A DNA stretch of 64,000 bases from Candidatus Pantoea persica (GCF_013753875.1 NZ_SMDS01000010.1:186001-250000), one strand, 5' to 3'; shown: positions 1-9,915, numbered from the stretch's first letter. Notes: generated by a model not told the origin, from the sequence alone. Numbers and translations are program-made.

Positions 1-405
1 CTGCCCCATGCGCTGCAGCGGCACCTGGTCGCCGAAGCTCTCGACCTGTTCCGGCGGCATGGTGGCCGGGATCATCGGCGTCCAGATAGGACCGGGCGCC
101 ACTGCATTGGAGCGAATGCCTTTCTCAGCCAGCAGCTTCGGTTTCGGCTGGTCGGCGTTGATTGAAGCGGTATTGATAATCGAGCCGCCGGCCAGTATAT
201 GCGGCACCGTCGCCTTGCAGATATAAAACATGGCGTAGAGGTTGGTTTTCATGGTGCGGTCGAACTCATCGTCGCCGATCTCCTCCAGCGCGCTGTGCGT
301 CATCTGAAACGCCGCGTTATTCACCACGATGTCGATTTTGCCGAAGCGCTCGGCGGTCTACGCGACGATGCTGCGGCAGTGCGCCGCCTCGGTGATGGCG
401 CTGAA
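1..405 (-). pseudogene. SDR-family oxidoreductase fragment
   Basis: The reverse strand encodes the central to C-terminal part of a short-chain dehydrogenase/reductase: an NNAA segment (VVNNAAFQM), a catalytic-region stretch with IINTASINADQPKP, and the GIRSNAVAPGPIWTP motif typical of the YghA-like branch of SDRs. Family members are NAD(P)-dependent cytosolic alcohol or sugar dehydrogenases. The usual active-site Tyr of YxxxK is not seen: the region between NADQPK and LLAEKGIR looks shortened. An in-frame TAG lies at 358-360. The 5' end dissolves near 405 and the 3' end runs out of the window, so the true length is unknown. The substrate cannot be told. Confidence 0.75.
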
Positions 406-568
406 TCGTTATCAGCATGAGCTATAAGTGTAAGCAGCCATGTCAGAATCGCAAGGGCAATAGCTAAGCATAACGGTTTGATGGGTAAACAGTTTTAAGC
501 CGCCACGGCCTTAAAAAGCCCGCGCAGCCGGGGCTGGGCCACGCCTGACGCCGCACTAAGCGCGTCGG

Positions 569-1774
569 CTAAAGCAGATCGTCCCAGGTGGTAATCAGCT
601 TCGCCGGCAGTGGCAGCAGCGTTTCGTCCAGCTGCCAGCTCTCCCAGTCGCGAAAGGCGTCGAAGTTCAGTCCGGTGAGCGTCTCTAGCGCGCCTACCGT
701 GACGCGGTACTCGTCGACATTGAGCTGCTGCGTGCCCTGCGCGCGCGGCAGCACGCGGCGCGGCTCATCCAGCAGCTCCGCTTAGCTCACCAGCAGCGCC
801 GTGGCCTGCGGCTTGCCCGCCACGTTGACGCGCAGCACCACCTTCCAGAACATCAGCGGCACCCGCCAGTCGGCATACTGTCGCCACTGATCATCCAGCA
901 CCGGTCCGGTCAGCACGCTGATCTTACGCTTCAACGCCAGCACCCCCGACTCAAGGATATAGCGCTCCACGCCCTGCCAGTACTGCAGGCTCTGGTTAAA
1001 GCGGAAGTGCTGCGGCGAGCAGTTAGTGAAGTGGAAGGTGTCCTTGTTGGCGCACACCGCCTCAGCCGCCGTACCCCAGGTGGGATCGCTGCGGCGCGTC
1101 AGATGGCCGCGGTCGAACCAGCGGCTGTATTCGCTGTAGAAGGCCTGGCCAGTGACATAGAGGCTGTCGATGCGGCTGTCCTCATATCAGCGATCCCCCT
1201 CCTCCAGCAGCGATGGCTGGCCACTGCCGTGATCGATGGAAAGATAGCGCGCGCCCTCGATATTGGTGGCAGTAAAAAAGGCGAGCCGCCGCTCCGCGCT
1301 CATCAGCAGCGAAAAGTGCTGATAGTCGAGCCGCGCCTCCGCGCCCTGCCTGCCGTCGCGCAGTGGTGCCACCTCGGCGGCGCGCGGCGCGATAATGGCG
1401 GCGAGATCGATCGGCGCGCCGTCGAGGAAGTCGGGGCGGAAGCCGTCGCGGTTGCCGTAGTTGGTATCGGGCGCGGCGGCGCTAGCGACGGCCGTGGTCG
1501 CCGCCGCACTATAGGCGGTGAGCGCCTGCATCAGCCGCGCCTGCTGCGCGGCGGGCAGCTGCGGCACTTGCAAAAAGGCGATCGGCAGTAGATCGTTGCT
1601 GTCGCCGGCGATCACGCCCTGATGCAGATGCCGCTGAAAGGCGTAACGCTGCGCGCCTTGCGCCAGCACAGTGCGGGTCTGCGCGCGCTCGTTTCGTTGT
1701 CGCTCATTTGCTTCTCCATGAAAAAAGCCACGACGCCCTTTTAACGATAGCCGCTGCAGATGAACGATCGGCAA
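569..1774 (-). pseudogene. DNA/RNA non-specific endonuclease (NUC family), two stops
   Basis: Three same-strand pieces give one protein: an N-terminal region with YGNRDGFRPDFL, a core with FDRGHLTRRSDPTWG (the DRGH metal/catalytic motif of Serratia-type nucleases) and HFTNCSPQHFRFNQS (the conserved Asn region), then a C-terminal domain. Enzymes of this family degrade DNA and RNA without sequence preference, usually outside the cytoplasm, but I see no signal peptide here. In-frame stops are TGA at 1187-1189 (probably an old Trp codon) and TAA at 782-784. The start is unclear: an ATG about 1714 is out of frame with the conserved part, so a further frameshift near the 5' end is likely. The catalytic motif survives but the gene cannot give a full product. 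Confidence 0.8.
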
Positions 1775-1776
1775 AC

Positions 1777-2454
1777 TTACACCTCGGTCCAGCCGCGCAG
1801 CAGATTATGGTCGAGGTTGAGCAGCGACAGCACCTCTTCGCTCTCGCCGTGGCGCGCCTTCAGGCTTTGCAGGGTGCGGTCCAGCTCGAACAGCATGGCG
1901 CGCTGTTTATCGTCGCGCACCATCGACTGGATCCAGAGAAAGGTGGCGGTGCGCACGCCGCGCGTCACCGGCGTGACGCAGTACAGGCTGCTGGCGAGAT
2001 AGAGCACCAGATCACCCGCCGCCAGCTTCACCTTATGCTGGCCGTAGGTATCGTTGATCACCAGCTCGCCGCCGTCGTAACTCTCTGGTTCGCTAAGAAA
2101 CAGCGTGGCGGAGAGATCGGTACGCATCCAGCCGCTCTGGCCGTTGTTGCGCACCGCGCCGTCGATGTGAAAGCCGTAGGTTTCGCCCTGCTGGTAGCGG
2201 TTGAACAGCGGCGTAGAGATAGTGCGCGGCAGCGCGGCGGCAAAAAAGAGCGGATGGCTGTGCAGCGCCTTCAGCACCGCCGCCTGCAGCGCGTCGTAGA
2301 GCGGTGTGCGGGTGTCGATCTGCTGATTGTTTTTCACCTGCGTACCCTGGCTGCCCACGGTGACGCGGCCGTCGACCCAGCTGGCCTGGGCTAAATGCTG
2401 CTGAAACTGCGCGACCTTGTCGGGCGTCAGCACGCTGGAGATTTGGTACATCAT
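1777..2454 (-). CDS. ybiX: PKHD-type Fe(II)/2-oxoglutarate hydroxylase YbiX/PiuC, likely inactive
   Basis: A 225-residue uninterrupted frame starting [14 protein letters not shown], the usual length and start of YbiX. The family is Fe(II)- and 2-oxoglutarate-dependent and is co-transcribed with the catecholate receptor fiu, as it is placed here directly downstream of fiu on the same strand; its role in siderophore use is not settled. The fold is visible: FNRYQ, the H96-x-D98 metal pair in [21 protein letters not shown] and TPVTRG with the 2-oxoglutarate-binding Arg. The second metal histidine, normally in SSLHxVTPVTRG, is Tyr158 here (codon TAC at 1981-1983). Also an expected Pro is Leu (LVLYLASS). 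The frame is open, but the substitution predicts loss of iron binding. Confidence 0.9.
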   Translation of the reverse strand: MMYQISSVLTPDKVAQFQQHLAQASWVDGRVTVGSQGTQVKNNQQIDTRTPLYDALQAAVLKALHSHPLFFAAALPRTISTPLFNRYQQGETYGFHIDGAVRNNGQSGWMRTDLSATLFLSEPESYDGGELVINDTYGQHKVKLAAGDLVLYLASSLYCVTPVTRGVRTATFLWIQSMVRDDKQRAMLFELDRTLQSLKARHGESEEVLSLLNLDHNLLRGWTEV

Positions 2455-2501
2455 GGTTCTGCTCTCGCTAAAAAAATGGGGCCTGCGCCTCACGCTTGTT
2501 T

Positions 2502-4552
2502 CTAGAAATGCACGTTCGCCGTAAACAGGAAGGTGCGCGGCTCGCCCGGATGATAGCGATAGCCGCTCTTGTTGATCGACGCCACATAGTGGGTATCGAA
2601 CAGATTATAGACGTTAAGCTGCAGGTAGAGGTTGTTGTTGACCTTATAGCCCAGCTTAGCATCCGCCACCCAGTAGCCGTCGGTTGAGGATGGCGTGCCG
2701 ACCACGCCGTCGCTGCCGCGATGCATGGCGCCGCCGCCAACGGAGAGGGCGTCGGTTGCCTGGTAGTTGCTCCAGAGCGTAAAGGTGTGCTCCGGCGTGT
2801 AGGGCAGATCCGCGCTGCCGTCCTGCGCTACCGCGCCGCCGTTGCGCACCGAGGCGTGCTGCAGCGTATAGCCGGCGATCACCTGCCAGTCCGGCGTAAT
2901 ATTGCCCATCATCGACAGCTCATAGCCCTCGACGCGCTTTTTACCATACTGCGAATAGGTACCGTCGTCGTTCTGCGCCACTTCATTTTCGACGTCGGTG
3001 CAGAACAGCGCGGCGTTAAGCAGCAGGCGCTTGTCGAGCACCTCCCACTTGGTGCCAATTTCGCTGGTTTCCGCCTTCTGCAGCTTGAAATCGGTGCGGT
3101 TGGCGTTGTTGCTGGTGCCGCTCTGCGCCAGGGTAAAGCTGCTGCCGCCCGGCGGCGGCTGCGAGATGGCGTAGTTGACGTAGAGGTTGCCGCTGTCGGT
3201 CAGATGGTTGAGCGCGCCCGCCTTCCAGTTCACCAGGTTGCCCGATTTCGCCGTATCCACGGTGGTGATCGGCGTGCCGCAGGCGGTGGCGCTGTCGTAC
3301 TCGGTATGGTAGTTGTGGAGACGAATGCCGCCGTTCAGCTCAAAATCGCGGGTAATCTGCAGCGTATCAAAGGCGTAAATGCCGAAGGTATCGCTCTGCC
3401 TATTGGCGTTGGCGCCGTTGCGGTCCAGCCCGCCGACACAGAGATTGCTGACCGGGTGATAGATATTGACCGCGGGCGGCGTGATGGCGTTGACGCCGTA
3501 GTTGATCTGGTTCTCGCGCGTGAACTCCACGCCTGCGCTGAAATCATGATCCAACGAACCGGTGGCAAATTTGGTGGTGAGATTGATCTGGTTGGTCAGA
3601 ATGCGATTGCTGACATCTTTGGTGTTCTCCAGACGCGCCCACTGCCAGCTGCCGACGTCCGCCGGGTTCGGCTGAATGATATTGCTTGCCCCGCCCATTA
3701 CCACGGTCAGCAGGTAATCCTGCTTTACGCGCGACCAGCGCGTGGTGTTGCGGACATTGGTGCTGTCGTTGATGTCGTGCTCGAAGCGAATGGTTGCGCT
3801 GTCGGTAGTGGAGTCGTCGTAGTCGGAATCGGTGCCGTAGAAGTTATGGGGGTTAACCTTGCCGACGCCGTTGAGCGCGGCGGTCGCGGCGTTGGGGGCC
3901 GAGTAGTGCGGCAGGCCGATGGTGGGAACACTGCCGTCCGGCGTGTTGTACTGCTGCACGTGCAAGTAGTTCAGGGCGTCAAGGTCTCGAGGCCAAACGC
4001 CAGCGACGGCGCGAAGCCGTAACGCTCATTCTGCACCCTGTCACGCCCTTCTTCGTGGCTCTTTTCACCCATGAGGTTGAGGCGGGTCGGTGCCGGAAGG
4101 CCCTTTGATCACCTCGACCTGCTCGGTGTTGAAGGTATCGCGCGTCACGCTGCCGATGTCGCGCACCCCGTCGATATAGATACTGTTAGAGCTGTCGGCG
4201 CCGCGCATATAGACCGCGTCGCCCGTTGAGGAGCTGCCGTTTTCGCCGGCAAAGAACGCGCCGACGCCCGGCACGTTTTTCAGCGCATAGCTGAGGTTGG
4301 TCACGCCCTGGTCATGCATAACGGTTACCGTGCGCGTGGTGTCGACCAGCGGGCGCGTAAATTTCGGATCGGCGGAGTGGGACGGCGCGTAGAGCGACGA
4401 CGTCTCGGCGTTGACCACCAGCGTCTCTCATCAGTCGCCGTGGCGTTCTCCGTCGCCAGCGCCGAGGCGGCGGGCGCGATGCCGAGGCACAGACCGGCGA
4501 ACAAGGTTAATGAATTAAAAGTTGTAAAAGGCTGGTTGCGATTTTTATCCAT
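2502..4552 (-). pseudogene. fiu: TonB-dependent catecholate siderophore receptor Fiu, broken
   Basis: Outer-membrane receptor for monomeric catechol iron complexes. The start is ATG at 4552, giving MDKNRNQPFTTFN and a signal peptide ending near ASALA. The plug domain (VPGVGAFFAGENGSSSTGDAVYMRG to VEVIKGPSGTD) lies at about 4065-4418. The barrel is at 2502-3965 and ends [14 protein letters not shown], with aromatic C-terminal residue as needed for barrel assembly. Breaks: a frameshift near 4425; an internal deletion near 4080 that removes roughly 60 residues between GPSGTD and RLNLMGEK; and another frameshift near 3975. The barrel portion matches Fiu closely, including GLPHYSAPN and NFYGTDSDYDD. 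Upstream is a good Fur box; ybiX follows. No complete receptor can be made. Confidence 0.9.
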
Positions 4553-4654
4553 TTTCAACGATACGCATCTTTTTTTATTGTTTTTCCTCTCCCCCCGCCA
4601 CTGCGCGCGCATTGCACGGCGCCGACTTCACCTTCGGGATATGCATGAAATGAT

Positions 4655-4675
4655 AAAAATAATGATTATCATTTA
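4655..4675 (-). promoter_or_regulatory. Fur box upstream of fiu
   Basis: An AT-rich palindromic stretch contains ATAATGATTATCATTT, which matches the core of the Fur consensus GATAATGATAATCATTATC over most of its length. It sits about 100 bases upstream of the fiu start codon, where the E. coli gene also carries Fur control. Iron-replete repression is inferred from the match alone. Confidence 0.8.
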
Positions 4676-4784
4676 TTTTCTTGTTTTTATCACGAAATCC
4701 TGTAAATAAGAATACGTTTCTTTACACTTTCGAGACGCTTCGATTACAAAGCAACGTTATGTAAAGAAAGCGTTTTTCCCGGGA

Positions 4785-4814
4785 CGAAAAAAGCCCGCTG
4801 TGATGAAGCGGGCT
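4785..4814 (-). terminator. Rho-independent terminator
   Basis: An 8-bp perfect stem (AGCCCGCT at 4792-4799 with AGCGGGCT at 4807-4814) and a 7-base loop are followed on the reverse strand by a run of T. It would end transcription arriving from the small broken gene at 4839-5009. Confidence 0.7.
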
Positions 4815-4838
4815 CAGGTAGAGAAGAAGCAACAGACG

Positions 4839-5009
4839 CTATTTTTCAAGATAGCGCTCTATCGCAGGTAGGTATTCGAAGCCGTAGAGCTAGCTGACCG
4901 GGATCAGCAGCTCCGTTTCCAGGCTCGCTTCTGTTTCTGCATGCGCACGGCCTCCTCTCTCAAGGTAAGCGGCAAGCCGGTTTTTCCACTGCTGCAGTAA
5001 GGTTGTCAT
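4839..5009 (-). pseudogene. Small unrecognised gene remnant (57 codons, one stop)
   Basis: From an ATG at 5009 the reverse strand reads a charged, helical peptide (MTTLLQQWKNRLAAYLERGG) ending LYGFEYLPAIERYLEK and TAA-less TAG stop at 4839-4841, with one internal TAG (codon 40). A terminator follows directly, which is why I treat it as a real small gene. I do not recognise the family. It may be the tail of something longer, since the sequence up to 5139 holds further reverse-strand codons without a clear start. Confidence 0.35.
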
Positions 5010-5138
5010 CAGGTCGCCCTTGCAAAGTCAGGGCTTCAGTAAAGCCTGTTTGCGCGGCGGACTGAAGCAACCCTTTCTGCGCGGCTCTGCGCGGCAATGC
5101 CGAAAAGCGCATAAGTCTTGCCCGCCGACGGCGCGGCG

Positions 5139-6548
5139 TTACGTCTGTTTCGCCGCCATCTTGCAGTAGTTATCCAGCCACTTGCCGCTGTTCAGCCGCC
5201 ACCAGAAACAGACACCGCGCACTGCCCAGTCTAGGAACATGCCGAGCCAGACGCCGATAACGCCCATGTCGAGCACGATGCCCAGCAGATAGCCCACCAC
5301 AACGCGCGCCCCCCACATGCTGAACATCGACACATACATGGTGTAGCGCGCGTCGCGCGCCCCCTTCAGCCCCGACGGCAGCACCCAGGAGGCGGCCCAG
5401 ATCGGCATAAAGGCGGCGTTCAGCCAGATAAGGTGCTGCGTGACGCTAATCACGTCGGGATCGCGCGTGTAGAAGCGGGCCAGCACGCCGGAGAGTGGCA
5501 CGGTAAGAAACGCCAGCGCGCAGAGGCAGAGGCTCGCCAGCCAGAAAACGTGGCGGATCTGGCGCTCCGCCTGATAGACCTGATTTCGCCCCAGCCGCGT
5601 GCCGGTAATAATGGTCGACGCCGATCCCAGCGCGTTGCCCGGTAGGTTAATCAGCGAGGCGATAGAGAAGGCGATAAAGTTGCCGGCGATGGCGTCGGTA
5701 CCCATGCCCGCCACAAACACCTGCGTCAGCAGCTTGCCGCCGTTGAACAGTACCGACTCGATGCTGGCCGGTACGCCGATGCCCAGTACCTCCATCAGGA
5801 TCTTGCGGTTCCAGCGGCGGAAATAGCTCGGCAGGCTGATCTTCAGCGAGGCGTTGAAGCCGATCATCAGCACGTAAATCACGCCAATCGCGCCGATATA
5901 GCGTGAGATGGTCAGCCCCAGCCCGGCGCCGATAAAGCCGAGCCCCTCCCAGGAAAAGGCACCGTAGATCAGCATGCTGCTAATGACGATATTGAGGATA
6001 TTCATCCCGCCGTTAATCAGCATCGGGATTTTGGTATTGCCCGCCCCGCGCAGCGCGCCGCTGCCGATCAGGGCGATCGCCGCCGCCGGGTAGCTCCAGG
6101 CGGAGGTTTGCAGATAGCTCAGCGCCAGCTCCTTCACCTTCGGCTCGGCGCCGCCCGCGATCAGGTCGATGATCACCTGGCCCCAGAACTCGATCGCCAG
6201 CACCAGCACCAGCGAGAGCAGCGTCATCAGCGCTAGCGACTGCCGTGTGGTGGCGCGCGCGCGCTTGCTGTTGCGCTTCGCTAGGCTGAAGGCGACTACC
6301 ACCGTGGTGAAGAGATCGATCGCGGCGAAAAAGGAGAGGATGATGATGTTAAAGCTGTCCGCCAGCCCCACACCCGCCATCGCCTCTTTGCCCAGCCAGC
6401 TCACCAGGAATGTGCTCAACACGCCCATCAGCATCACGCACAGGTTTTCGATAAAGATGGGCACCGCCAGTGGCGTGATCTCACGCCAGAACAGCGTGCG
6501 ATAAAAGCGACGTTTGGGATACCACGCCGTGCGCTTTATCGCCTGCAT
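5139..6548 (-). CDS. yeeO: MATE-family exporter YeeO
   Basis: An open frame of 469 residues from ATG 6548 (a TTG at 6584 would add 12). It is a multidrug and toxic compound extrusion protein with about 12 hydrophobic segments; FWREITPLAVPIFIEN, AMAGVGLADSFN, GSGALRGAGNTKIP and GVPASIESVLFNGGKLLTQ match E. coli YeeO, reported as an FMN/FAD exporter and also linked to dipeptide export. It would act in the inner membrane, coupled to ion flux. The tail is shorter than the E. coli protein but retains all membrane segments. In E. coli yeeO lies among tRNA-Asn genes, and the same kind of tRNA is found here at 13.2 and 17.7 kb, which supports the name. No break seen. Confidence 0.88.
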   Translation of the reverse strand: MQAIKRTAWYPKRRFYRTLFWREITPLAVPIFIENLCVMLMGVLSTFLVSWLGKEAMAGVGLADSFNIIILSFFAAIDLFTTVVVAFSLAKRNSKRARATTRQSLALMTLLSLVLVLAIEFWGQVIIDLIAGGAEPKVKELALSYLQTSAWSYPAAAIALIGSGALRGAGNTKIPMLINGGMNILNIVISSMLIYGAFSWEGLGFIGAGLGLTISRYIGAIGVIYVLMIGFNASLKISLPSYFRRWNRKILMEVLGIGVPASIESVLFNGGKLLTQVFVAGMGTDAIAGNFIAFSIASLINLPGNALGSASTIITGTRLGRNQVYQAERQIRHVFWLASLCLCALAFLTVPLSGVLARFYTRDPDVISVTQHLIWLNAAFMPIWAASWVLPSGLKGARDARYTMYVSMFSMWGARVVVGYLLGIVLDMGVIGVWLGMFLDWAVRGVCFWWRLNSGKWLDNYCKMAAKQT

Positions 6549-6668
6549 CACTGCTACGCCAGGATTTTGCAAGGGAATAACCAAATTAGAACAGATTGGA
6601 CAGGAGTTCTAATGATGAGTGCGCTTATCGGTTTATGCAAAGCGTTTCCTAAGCTTTTTTAATCATTA

Positions 6669-7045
6669 TTACAATCTTTTACTGTCGTCCACCTCAGCGG
6701 CTGCCGAGCCCCCCAGATAGGCGCTGCGTACCTCTTCATTGTCGAGCAGTTCGCGGCCGCTGCCGCTGAGGCGGATCTCGCCGTTCGCCATCACGTAGCC
6801 GCGATCGGCCAGCGCCAGCGCGTGGTGGGCGTTCTGCACCACCAGAAAGATCGTCATGCCCTGCTGCGCCAGCTCGCGCAGGATGGCGAAAATCTGCTTC
6901 ACCACAATCGGCGCCAGCCCGAGACTCGGCTCGTCCAGTAGCAGCAGCCGCGGCCGGCTCATCAGCGCACGGGCGATTGCCAGCATCTGCTGCTCGCCGC
7001 CGGGGAGGGTCATCGCCCGCTGCCGACGACGCTCCAGCAGGAGCA
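6669..7045 (-). pseudogene. livF: Branched-chain amino acid ABC transporter ATPase LivF, N-terminus deleted
   Basis: Only the second half of the ATPase is present: a degenerate signature TLPGGEQQ (normally SGGEQQ), Walker B region LLLLDEPSLGLAP, and the C-terminal ADRGYVMANGEIRLSGSG to AYLGG. The expected VEQN of the H-loop side reads VVQN. The Walker A half is missing because a deletion joins LivG (ending about ...GLARTFP) to LivF (ALLLLERRRQRAM...) near 7045. The product could not bind ATP. Confidence 0.85.
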
Positions 7046-7367
7046 GGGAAGGTGCGCGCCAGCCCGGCGCGGTTCACTAGATGCGCGCCCCCAGCTGCGG
7101 CGGACGCAGCCAGTCCTGCGACTGAATTCTTTGCCCGAGAATCTGCATAACGTCAGTGCTGCGCGCCTGCGCGTTCAGCTGAATGCGCCCGCCGCTGGCG
7201 CGGTAAAAGCCGGTGAGGCAGTTGAACACGGTGGTTTTGCCCGCTCCGTTGGAGCCGATCAGCAACGTAACCGAGCCGCGCTGTACGCGCAGGCTGACGT
7301 CGTTGAGCGCTTTGATGCCGTCGAAGCGCATCATCAGGTGCTCCACCTCAAGAATTGCGTTACTCAT
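7045..7367 (-). pseudogene. livG: Branched-chain amino acid ABC transporter ATPase LivG, C-terminus deleted
   Basis: The start ATG at 7367 overlaps the end of livM (the livM stop lies at 7360-7362), as in intact liv operons. The N-terminus has MSNAILEVEHLMMRFDG and Walker A GSNGAGKTT (normally GPNGAGKTT). After FYRASGGRIQLN the protein continues for about 40 residues, hits a stop at 7077, and then fuses out of frame to the second half of livF. The signature motif and Walker B of LivG are gone. Confidence 0.85.
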
Positions 7368-8569
7368 GGCGAACTCCTTTGCGCGGCGCCACGCCAACAC
7401 GGGTGGTGCGCACTAGCCCGCGCGGACCAGACTCACCATCAGCATGCCGAACAGCAGCACGCAGTATTCGGCGAAGCTGCGCAGCAACTCCAGGGCCACC
7501 GTCAGCACAAAGGCGGCGATCACCATGCCCAGCGTCGATTCCATGCCGCGCAGCACCACGATGGCGAGGATCAGCGCCGACTCTAAGAAGGTAAAGGAGG
7601 TCGGATTGACGAAGCCCTGGTCGCTGGCGAAAAACACGCCCGCGATGCCCGCCGTCGAAGCGCCGAGCAATAAAGGCCGACAGCTTGACCAGCACATGAT
7701 TAAGCCCCATGGCGCGGCAGGCAATTTTATCTTCGCGCAGCGCCCACGCCCGCCCGATCGGCATGCGCGTCAGGCGATGCTTGATAAACAGCACCAGCAC
7801 CACATAGATAAAGATAAACTTCATGTTGGGGTTGTAGTCGAGGTGGAAAAATTCATGGAACGGCGTGCCGCCCTCGCTCGCGCGGCGGCCAAACTCCAGC
7901 CCGAGAAAGGTGGGCGACGGCACGGAAACGCCGTTCGGTCCGCCGGTAAAGCTCAGCCAGTTGGTCAGCACCAGGCGAATAATCTCGCCGAAACCGAGCG
8001 TGACGATAGCCAGGTAGTCGCCGTGCATGCACAGCACCAGAAAGCCGAACAGCGCGCCGGCGAGGGCGGCCAGCGGCAGCATGCTCCAGAACCCTAGGCC
8101 GAGATACTGATAGCCGAGCGCCAGCCCGTAGGCGCCGATGGCGTAAAAGGGCACGTGACCCAGCTCCAGCAGCACGTAGATCAGGCCGAGGATCGCCACC
8201 GTCAGCAGATACTTGCTGGAAAGAAACGGAAAGGTCAGCGCCACCACCAGCAGCAGCGGCAGAATCCAGCGCAGCCGCGAGCGGTAGCCCGGCGCGCGCA
8301 CGTAAACGCCGCCGTCCGCGCCTTCGACGCGCCACAGCAGCGCGCGCCCGCGAGAGACGAGAGACGAGAGAAGAGTGCAGAAACAAACTGAGCAGCAGCC
8401 GGCCCGCCATCACCGCCCGCCACTAGCCAGGCGACGCGCGCGGTCGTCAGGGTAAAGCTGTAGCCCTTCAGCACCACGCCCACCACCGGCCCAAACACCA
8501 CACCAGCGCGATCAGCCCGGCCAGCAGCGTGTCGCGCAGCGCCTGACGTACATCGAGAGAGTCTTTCAT
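7360..8569 (-). pseudogene. livM: Branched-chain amino acid ABC permease LivM, frameshifted
   Basis: Inner-membrane permease of the LIV system. The start is ATG 8569 (MKDSLDVRQALRDTLLAGLIALV). A frameshift near 8465 switches to VFGPVVGVVLKGYSF, another falls in a GAGACGA tandem repeat at 8353-8369, then the main block 7700-8301 (RSRLRWILPLLLVVALTFP to MPIGRAWALREDKIACRAMGLNHVLVKLSAF) follows with a small deletion at YVLLELGHVPFYAIGAYG. A further shift near 7680 leads to LLGASTAGIAGVFFASDQGF, and the tail GPRGLVRTTRVG is again in another frame. The gene is directly joined to a truncated purine permease upstream. Confidence 0.88.
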
Positions 8570-8579
8570 CGCGGCGCCA

Positions 8580-9160
8580 GAGCAGGTCAGCGGAATGGTC
8601 AGGGCGGTGACGGTCACCGGCGCTGCCGTGGTGACATCTTTCCAGTCAATTTCCGCTATGCCAAAGGCCATCAACACCGCCACGAACAGCAGCTTCAGGG
8701 CCGTCGCGTAGACCGGCACGCTGCCGGCCAGCGGCGAGAAGAAAAGCGCCAGCAGGAACAGCAACGCCACCACAATCGCCGTCAGGCCGGTACGGCCGCC
8801 CGCGCTCACGCCGGCGGCGGACTCTACATAGCTGGTGGTGGTCGAGGTGCCGAGCAGCGACCCAAACAGCGCGGCGGCGCTGTCGGCCACCAGCGCGCGG
8901 CTCATTTTCGGGATATTGCCCTGCTCGTCCACCAGACCGACGCGTTTGGTCACGCCCAGCAGCGTGCCGGTATTGTCGAACACGTCAACAAACAGGAAGG
9001 CGAAAATCACGCTGACCAGACCGACGTTGAAGGCACCGGCGATATCGAGCGGCAGGAAGGTCGGCAAAATCGAGGGCGGCGCAGAGAAGACGCCGGTGAA
9101 AGGTCGATGACCATAGAGATAAAAGGTGATCAGCAGAATGCCGATCAACACCGCGCAGCC
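8580..9160 (-). pseudogene. AzgA-family purine/adenine permease fragment
   Basis: The central part of an NCS2/AzgA transporter: FAFLFVDVFDNTGTLLGVTKR, ALVADSAAALFGSLLGTSTTTSYVES, AGVSAGGRTGLTAIVV and AEIDWKDVTTAAPV are diagnostic of AdeP/AdeQ-type adenine permeases. The first half is replaced by an acetyltransferase fragment near 9160. The 3' end stops after TALTIPLT and runs in frame, without a stop, into the start region of livM, forming a chimeric frame of 227 codons (8468-9151). Confidence 0.85.
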
Positions 9161-9398
9161 GAACGTTGTAGTCGGGCACCTTTTCCAGCAGCGTCAGCAT
9201 TAGCTGCTTGCCCAGCCCGAGCCCCTGCTACTGACCGCGGACGATCACCAGTCCGATGGTGGCAGCGCGTTCGCCCCAGCGCCAGAGAATGGCACTGCCC
9301 AGCAGTTTGCCCTGCTCCTCAATCGCTACACCTTCGCCGAACTGCAGCGCCTGCTGCCAGTCTTCGCGGCAGTGCGGCCAGTTCAGCCGTTGCGTCAT
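9160..9398 (-). pseudogene. GNAT-family N-acetyltransferase fragment
   Basis: Starts at ATG 9398, overlapping the stop of the upstream ABC ATPase (ATGA), and reads MTQRLNWPHCREDWQQAL with the GNAT core GSAILWRWGERAATIGLVIV and the acetyl-CoA loop RGQ*QGLGLGKQLM. The star is a TAG in the loop (usually a Tyr codon). After about 65 residues it is cut and joined to the purine permease. The substrate is unknown. Confidence 0.7.
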
Positions 9399-9915
9399 GG
9401 CGTAGCCGTGTTCATATCGTGGCTAATAAACAGCACCGACAGCCCCAGCTCGCGGCGCAGCTCGCCGATCAGATCCAGCACCACCGCCGCTACGGTATCG
9501 AGCGTCGAGGTGACTTCGTCGCACAGGATCAGATCCGGCTCCGCCGCCAGAGCACGCTGCGCGGCAGCTTTACCAAGTCGAGCAGCTGGTGCAGCCGCTG
9601 GGTCAGCGCCGCGCAGGCCGTGGAACAGCGTCAGCGGGCGCGACAGAATGCGCTCGACGCTGTGTGCCGGGTTGAGCGCGGTGTCCGCCATCTGAAACAC
9701 ATACTGAATGCGGCGCAGCTCGTTGTCAGGCCGCTTGTGCATATCGCCCGAAATATAGTGGCCGTTAAACAGCATATGGCCGTGACAGGAGGGGTTGGGG
9801 CCGGCGATGGCGTGCGCCAGTATGGTTTTGCCGGAGCCTGATTCGCCGATAATGCCGATAGCCTGCCCCTTCCACTGCCGCAGGTTGATATCTTCCAGGA
9901 TGCGGATCTGAGGAT
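9395..9915 (-). pseudogene. Dpp/Opp-type ABC ATPase fragment
   Basis: Reads QIRILEDINLRQWKGQAIGIIGESGSGKTILA (Walker A GESGSGKT) and DLILCDEVTSTLDTVAAVVLDLIGELRRELGLSVLFISHDM (Walker B and H-loop), the pattern of peptide/nickel importer ATPases. The signature LSGGQ region is scrambled by indels around 9570-9610. The N-terminus is replaced by the tail of a sugar-type permease at about 9915. It overlaps the following acetyltransferase by four bases. Confidence 0.75.

Noticed and set aside
2721..4022. A 433-codon open frame antisense to fiu
   Set aside because: It mirrors the fiu barrel codons and has low-information composition; the reverse strand has clear family matches.
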